DNA of 24,645 nucleotides from JBBKWJ01 sp037968895. Its GTDB lineage: Bacteria; Actinomycetota; Acidimicrobiia; Acidimicrobiales; SZUA-35. The translations under genes were made by a program, and so were the position numbers. Under the pieces are notes generated by a model. The model was not told the DNA's origin and did not search any database. It saw nothing but the letters and a program-made list of their open reading frames with translations. The stretch is taken from positions 1-24,645 of the forward strand of contig JBBKWJ010000016.1 of assembly GCA_037968895.1 (NCBI GenBank), written 5' to 3'. Positions 22,742 through 24,645 of this stretch are shown in pieces. Numbering within the stretch: position 1 is the stretch's first letter; the number at the start of each line of letters is the position of its first letter.

Positions 22742-23232
22742 TCCCTGAAGTTCTGGAACTGGAGCGGCAGGTCGAAGTCGCCCGCCTTGAGGCTGGCCAT
22801 TACCTCTTGCAGCATGTCGCGCTTCTTGCCGCTGACACGGACCTGATCAGCCTGGGTCTGCGAGTTCACACCCTTCAGCTTCATGTCCTTGATATGGGTG
22901 TTAATTTTTTTCGCCATATCGGACGAAATACCGGCCTTCAATGAGACTTTGAGCCTTGCTCGACCGCCTGAGGCATCTTCCGCATCGCCGAAGTCGATCG
23001 CTTTGAGCGAGACCTTTCGCTTCACCAGCTTCTCCTCGAGCACCTGGCGTAGGGCGAACATTCGGTCGTGACTTGCCGTGTTGAGCTCGATGCTCATGGC
23101 CTTGTCATCGAGGTCAATAGTGGAGTTGGTCCCCTTGAAATCGAAACGGGTCGTGACCTCCCTCTGGGCTTGGTCAACAGCATTGCGGATCTCTTGGAGA
23201 TCAATCTCTGAAACGACATCAAAACTAGGCAT
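22738..23232 (-). CDS. yajQ: YajQ-family nucleotide-binding protein
   Basis: Small cytoplasmic protein (164 residues, family length about 163) of the YajQ/DUF520 family, whose members bind nucleotides; some are reported to bind cyclic-di-GMP. The N-terminal MPSFDVVSEIDLQEIRNAVDQA is highly typical, as are RFDFKGT, the middle ARLKVSLKAGISSDMAKKI and the end QVRVSGKKRDMLQ with LPLQFQNFRD. Each half should form a beta-alpha-beta domain. It starts at ATG 23232 on the minus strand, 38 bp from tRNA-Tyr on the other strand, and ends tail-to-tail on htpX with overlapping TAG stops (CTAG). Confidence 0.94.
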   Translation of the reverse strand: MPSFDVVSEIDLQEIRNAVDQAQREVTTRFDFKGTNSTIDLDDKAMSIELNTASHDRMFALRQVLEEKLVKRKVSLKAIDFGDAEDASGGRARLKVSLKAGISSDMAKKINTHIKDMKLKGVNSQTQADQVRVSGKKRDMLQEVMASLKAGDFDLPLQFQNFRD

Positions 23233-23238
23233 GGTTAA

Positions 23239-23244
23239 AACCTA
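23239..23244 (-). promoter_or_regulatory. Candidate -10 box (TAGGTT) for yajQ
   Basis: On the minus strand TAGGTT ends 6 bp before the yajQ start codon. No Shine-Dalgarno is visible, so the transcript would be leaderless or nearly so. Confidence 0.4.
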
Positions 23245-23253
23245 GCGGCCCGC

Positions 23254-23259
23254 TAACCT
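23254..23259 (+). promoter_or_regulatory. Candidate -10 box (TAACCT) for tRNA-Tyr
   Basis: TAACCT lies 11 bp before the mature 5' end of tRNA-Tyr, giving a leader of about 5 nt for RNase P. It is only 9 bp from the minus-strand yajQ box, so the two divergent promoters share the same 38-bp gap. Confidence 0.35.
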
Positions 23260-23270
23260 ATGACGTTCCT

Positions 23271-23352
23271 GGATCGGTGCCCGAGTGGCCAAAGGGAGCG
23301 GACTGTAAATCCGCCGGCTCAGCCTACGTAGGTTCAAATCCTACCCGGTCCA
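23271..23352 (+). tRNA. tRNA-Tyr (GTA)
   Basis: Class II tRNA of 82 nt. The acceptor stem GGATCGG pairs with CCGGTCC (one T-G pair), the anticodon stem GCGGA/TCCGC holds loop CTGTAAA with anticodon GTA, and there is a long variable arm as in bacterial tRNA-Tyr. The T-arm is GTAGG-TTCAAAT-CCTAC. The discriminator is A; the genome continues CGC, so CCA is not encoded. Confidence 0.95.
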
Positions 23353-23354
23353 CG

Positions 23355-23371
23355 CGAACCCTTCGGGTTCG
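23355..23371 (+). terminator. Hairpin 1 after tRNA-Tyr
   Basis: CGAACCC-TTC-GGGTTCG, a perfect 7-bp stem, begins 3 nt after the tRNA. No T-tract follows directly. It is the first of three tandem hairpins with a CTTCG core. Confidence 0.45.
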
Positions 23372-23375
23372 GACA

Positions 23376-23398
23376 CCATTCCGCCTTCGGCGAAATGG
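23376..23398 (+). terminator. Hairpin 2 after tRNA-Tyr
   Basis: CCATTCCGCC-TTC-GGCGAAATGG forms a 10-position stem with a single C-A mismatch. No T-tract follows. It may slow polymerase ahead of the stronger third hairpin. Confidence 0.4.
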
Positions 23399-23406
23399 CG
23401 GGAAAC

Positions 23407-23439
23407 AGAAACCGCCTTCGGGCGGTTTCTGGACTTTTT
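23407..23439 (+). terminator. Rho-independent terminator after tRNA-Tyr
   Basis: A perfect 10-bp stem, AGAAACCGCC/GGCGGTTTCT with a TTCG tetraloop, followed after 4 nt by TTTTT. This is a classical intrinsic terminator for the tRNA-Tyr transcript. Confidence 0.75.
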
Positions 23440-23455
23440 GGCCTAGATCACGTGA

Positions 23456-23496
23456 CGAGCGAACACTTGGGTGTCAGACACCCAAGTGTTCGCTCG
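23456..23496. terminator. 41-bp perfect palindrome, possible bidirectional terminator
   Basis: Two 20-bp arms (23456-23475 and 23477-23496) are exact reverse complements around a single A. It lies between the tRNA-Tyr terminator and the 3' end of the minus-strand acetyltransferase gene, whose stop is 15 bp away. It would fold on either strand. No strong T-run flanks it, so its use as a terminator for the acetyltransferase is likely but unproven. Confidence 0.55.
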
Positions 23497-23510
23497 CCAT
23501 TCGAGCGGCG

Positions 23511-24002
23511 CTACCGTTCAAGCAGCAATTGCAGGAGTGCGACGTCGAGCCAGCGGCCAAACTTCCGCCCGACCTCCTTCTCAATACCGACAAGCTCGAA
23601 GCCGTATTTGCGGTGCAGCGCAAGGCTCGCTTCTTGGGCATCAGCAATGCGGGCGAAGATCGCGTGGAACCCACTTGCGGTTGCGCGCTCGACGAGGCTC
23701 GCCATGAGAAGGTCGCCAACACCTCTGGCCCTGAAGCCGCGGTGCGTGTAGACCGAGTTTTCGACAGAGGTACGGTACGCGGGCCGGTCTCGGTAAAAGC
23801 TAAGGCTTGCGAAACCAGCGATGACGCCGTCTTCCTCGGCAACGATTACGCAGAGGGCACCCGACCGGGCGGCAATGTAGGTTCGCTGGTCGTCGGCGCT
23901 CCGCGGAACTAAGTCGAACGTGACAGTCGATTCGAGCACCTCGCGGTTATAGATCTGTCGAATCGCTTCGCCGTCCGCCTCGGTGGCACGCCGTATATCC
24001 AT
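23511..24002 (-). CDS. GNAT-family N-acetyltransferase, phosphinothricin-acetyltransferase-like
   Basis: Acetyl-CoA-dependent N-acetyltransferase of 163 residues. It begins MDIRRATEADGEAIRQIYN and has the segment VLESTVTFDLVPRS that is typical of the Pat/MnaT group acting on phosphinothricin, methionine derivatives or other amino compounds. The acetyl-CoA loop lies in GFRARGVGDLLMASLVE, and the later motif is ALHRKYGFELVG. ATG 24002 is chosen over the upstream codon at 24023 because it fits the family N-terminus and has a TACCGT box exactly 7 bp upstream. It stands alone on the minus strand, between tRNA-Tyr and tRNA-Thr. The actual substrate is unknown. Confidence 0.88.
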   Translation of the reverse strand: MDIRRATEADGEAIRQIYNREVLESTVTFDLVPRSADDQRTYIAARSGALCVIVAEEDGVIAGFASLSFYRDRPAYRTSVENSVYTHRGFRARGVGDLLMASLVERATASGFHAIFARIADAQEASLALHRKYGFELVGIEKEVGRKFGRWLDVALLQLLLER

Positions 24003-24009
24003 TCGGTGC

Positions 24010-24015
24010 ACGGTA
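24010..24015 (-). promoter_or_regulatory. Candidate -10 box (TACCGT) for the GNAT gene
   Basis: On the minus strand TACCGT ends 7 bp before ATG 24002, with no Shine-Dalgarno between. It supports a leaderless mRNA and this start codon. Confidence 0.45.
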
Positions 24016-24174
24016 CCGCCCAACCGAGAGGCTGGGAATTGGTATCCGACCGCCAGAATACAAATTGGCCAAATTTGCGTTGTCTGCCGCTCCGTGGCAT
24101 GAGATTTCCTGATAACTGGTTGGGTACGAGTCCTGATCGTGGCAGACTTTCCCGTCGACCTTGAGGGTCGTCGT

Positions 24175-24196
24175 CCGGTCTGCGCTATCAGACCGG
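24175..24196 (+). repeat. Inverted repeat upstream of the tRNA-Thr/tRNA-Met/tuf region
   Basis: CCGGTCTG and CAGACCGG are perfect 8-bp arms around a 6-nt centre, 18 bp before tRNA-Thr. The position matches the -35 region of a promoter using the box at 24203. It may be an operator, or a hairpin in an upstream transcript. The rest of the gap (24003-24174) shows no gene. Confidence 0.4.
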
Positions 24197-24202
24197 CGCA
24201 GC

Positions 24203-24209
24203 TACATAT
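24203..24209 (+). promoter_or_regulatory. Candidate -10 region (TACATAT) for tRNA-Thr
   Basis: This AT-rich heptamer lies 5 bp before the mature 5' end of tRNA-Thr, in an otherwise GC-rich stretch. Spacing would put the start at or next to the tRNA. No good -35 was seen. Confidence 0.3.
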
Positions 24210-24214
24210 CCCCC

Positions 24215-24290
24215 GCCTCCTTAGCTCAGTCGGTAGAGCGCTTCCATGGTAAGGAAGAGGTCAACAGTTCGATTCTGTTAGGAGGCTCCA
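24215..24290 (+). tRNA. tRNA-Thr (GGT)
   Basis: 76 nt including an encoded CCA. The acceptor stem is GCCTCCT/AGGAGGC, the D-arm AGCTCAGTCGGTAGAGC, the anticodon stem CTTCC/GGAAG with loop ATGGTAA (anticodon GGT), and the T-arm AACAG-TTCGATT-CTGTT. The discriminator is T. Confidence 0.95.
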
Positions 24291-24340
24291 TGTCAGAGGT
24301 TTGCATCGTCCCCGGCGAGGGGCGGACCTGCCACCTGCCA

Positions 24341-24417
24341 GGCGACGTAGCTCAGTTGGTGAGAGCACTCGACTCATAATCGAGAGGTCGTCGGTTCGAA
24401 CCCGACCGTCGCTACCA
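24341..24417 (+). tRNA. tRNA-Met (CAT), probably elongator
   Basis: 77 nt including an encoded CCA. The acceptor stem GGCGACG pairs with CGTCGCT (terminal G-T), the anticodon stem CTCGA/TCGAG carries loop CTCATAA (anticodon CAT), and the T-arm is GTCGG-TTCGAAC-CCGAC. It lacks the three G-C pairs of initiator tRNA, and overall it resembles actinobacterial elongator Met; a lysidine tRNA-Ile2 is the less likely alternative. Confidence 0.88.
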
Positions 24418-24418
24418 A

Positions 24419-24437
24419 CATCCGTCTCCTGCGGATG
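24419..24437 (+). repeat. Short hairpin after tRNA-Met
   Basis: CATCCG and CGGATG form a 6-bp stem with a 7-nt loop, 2 nt after the tRNA. No T-tract follows, so it is more likely a processing or pausing element than a terminator, and read-through to tuf is possible. The rest of the 24438-24526 gap holds no gene. Confidence 0.35.
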
Positions 24438-24540
24438 AGCGGCTCAGGGTCTTTGTCTCTCGAGACACGGCCTTGTGCCATGTTGACGCCATCACATCGG
24501 TGGTGTCGATTCCCCCAACCCACCCCAAGGAGAAGCCACG

Positions 24541-24645
24541 ATGGCGAAAGCAAAGTTTGAGCGGAATAAGCCCCACGTGAATGTGGGGACCATGGGTCAT
24601 ATTGATCATGGTAAGACCACGTTGACGGCTGCGATTACGAAGGTG
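24541..24645 (+). CDS. tuf: Translation elongation factor EF-Tu, N-terminal part (runs off window)
   Basis: GTPase that delivers aminoacyl-tRNA to the ribosome. Only the first 35 residues are in the window. They start MAKAKFERNKPHVNVG and contain the P-loop GHIDHGKTT followed by LTAAITKV, which is diagnostic for EF-Tu. ATG 24541 has AAGGAG at 24527-24532, eight bases upstream. The gene follows tRNA-Thr and tRNA-Met in the same direction, as tufB follows tRNA genes in E. coli, so co-transcription with the tRNAs is plausible. Confidence 0.96.
   Translation, partial: MAKAKFERNKPHVNVGTMGHIDHGKTTLTAAITKV

Noticed and set aside
23355..23496. Possible CRISPR or repeat array after tRNA-Tyr
   Set aside because: The hairpins share only a CTTCG loop core; stems differ and there are no spacers of constant length.
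24063..24077. AT-rich TTGGCCAA palindrome in the gap before tRNA-Thr
   Set aside because: The 8-bp core is short, its flanks do not pair, and no gene or promoter is positioned to use it.
24483..24488. TTGACG as the -35 of a separate tuf promoter
   Set aside because: No TANNNT or TATAAT-like box at 16-19 bp downstream; left unassigned.

Overview
The window reads like a compact chromosome of a moderately high-GC actinomycete, most plausibly an uncultured or marine Acidimicrobiia-type lineage. This placement is inferred from base composition, protein style, GTG/TTG starts and a recurring TANNNT -10 box a few bases before start codons; no marker gene settles it. No insertion sequence, prophage or CRISPR array was seen. 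No gene-free stretch exceeds about 215 bp.

Layout. 1-984: C-terminal part of an MFS transporter, convergent with dusB (981-2093, minus). 2192-4202: a tight three-gene cassette of a lipoprotein, an ECF sigma factor and a single-pass membrane protein that is probably its anti-sigma factor. 4249-5136: a short-chain dehydrogenase. 5212-7104: glycogen branching enzyme GlgB. 7207-18697: the centrepiece, a complex I operon nuoABCD-HIJKLMN followed by a MidA/NDUFAF7-type methyltransferase. 18708-19331: a TetR-type regulator. 19384-21833: acetyl-CoA synthetase overlapped by a HAD/PNKP-type phosphatase. 21884-22741: M48 (HtpX-like) membrane protease, convergent with a YajQ-family protein (22738-23232, minus). 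23271-24645: tRNA-Tyr, a block of terminator hairpins, a minus-strand GNAT acetyltransferase, tRNA-Thr, tRNA-Met and the start of tuf (EF-Tu).

How the genes work together. The operon encodes the quinone-reducing connecting module (B, C, D, I) and the whole proton-pumping membrane arm (A, H, J, K, L, M, N), but no NADH-oxidising module: nuoE, nuoF and nuoG are absent from their usual place between nuoD and nuoH. In that place lies a 25-codon ORF joined by ATGA overlaps to both neighbours. The NuoD quinone-site tyrosine of the family appears as tryptophan (W92), while the arginine that NDUFAF7 dimethylates in the mitochondrial homologue is retained (R69), and the NDUFAF7 homologue is the last gene of the operon. 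Together these suggest an 11-subunit complex I with a non-NADH electron donor, an unusual quinone pocket and a co-encoded assembly methyltransferase.

A second theme is transcription: at least five genes (SDR, glgB, nuoA, tetR-like, GNAT) have a TANNNT hexamer 7-8 bp before the start codon, and yajQ and htpX are close variants. This suggests widespread leaderless mRNAs and revises the starts of glgB and the GNAT gene.
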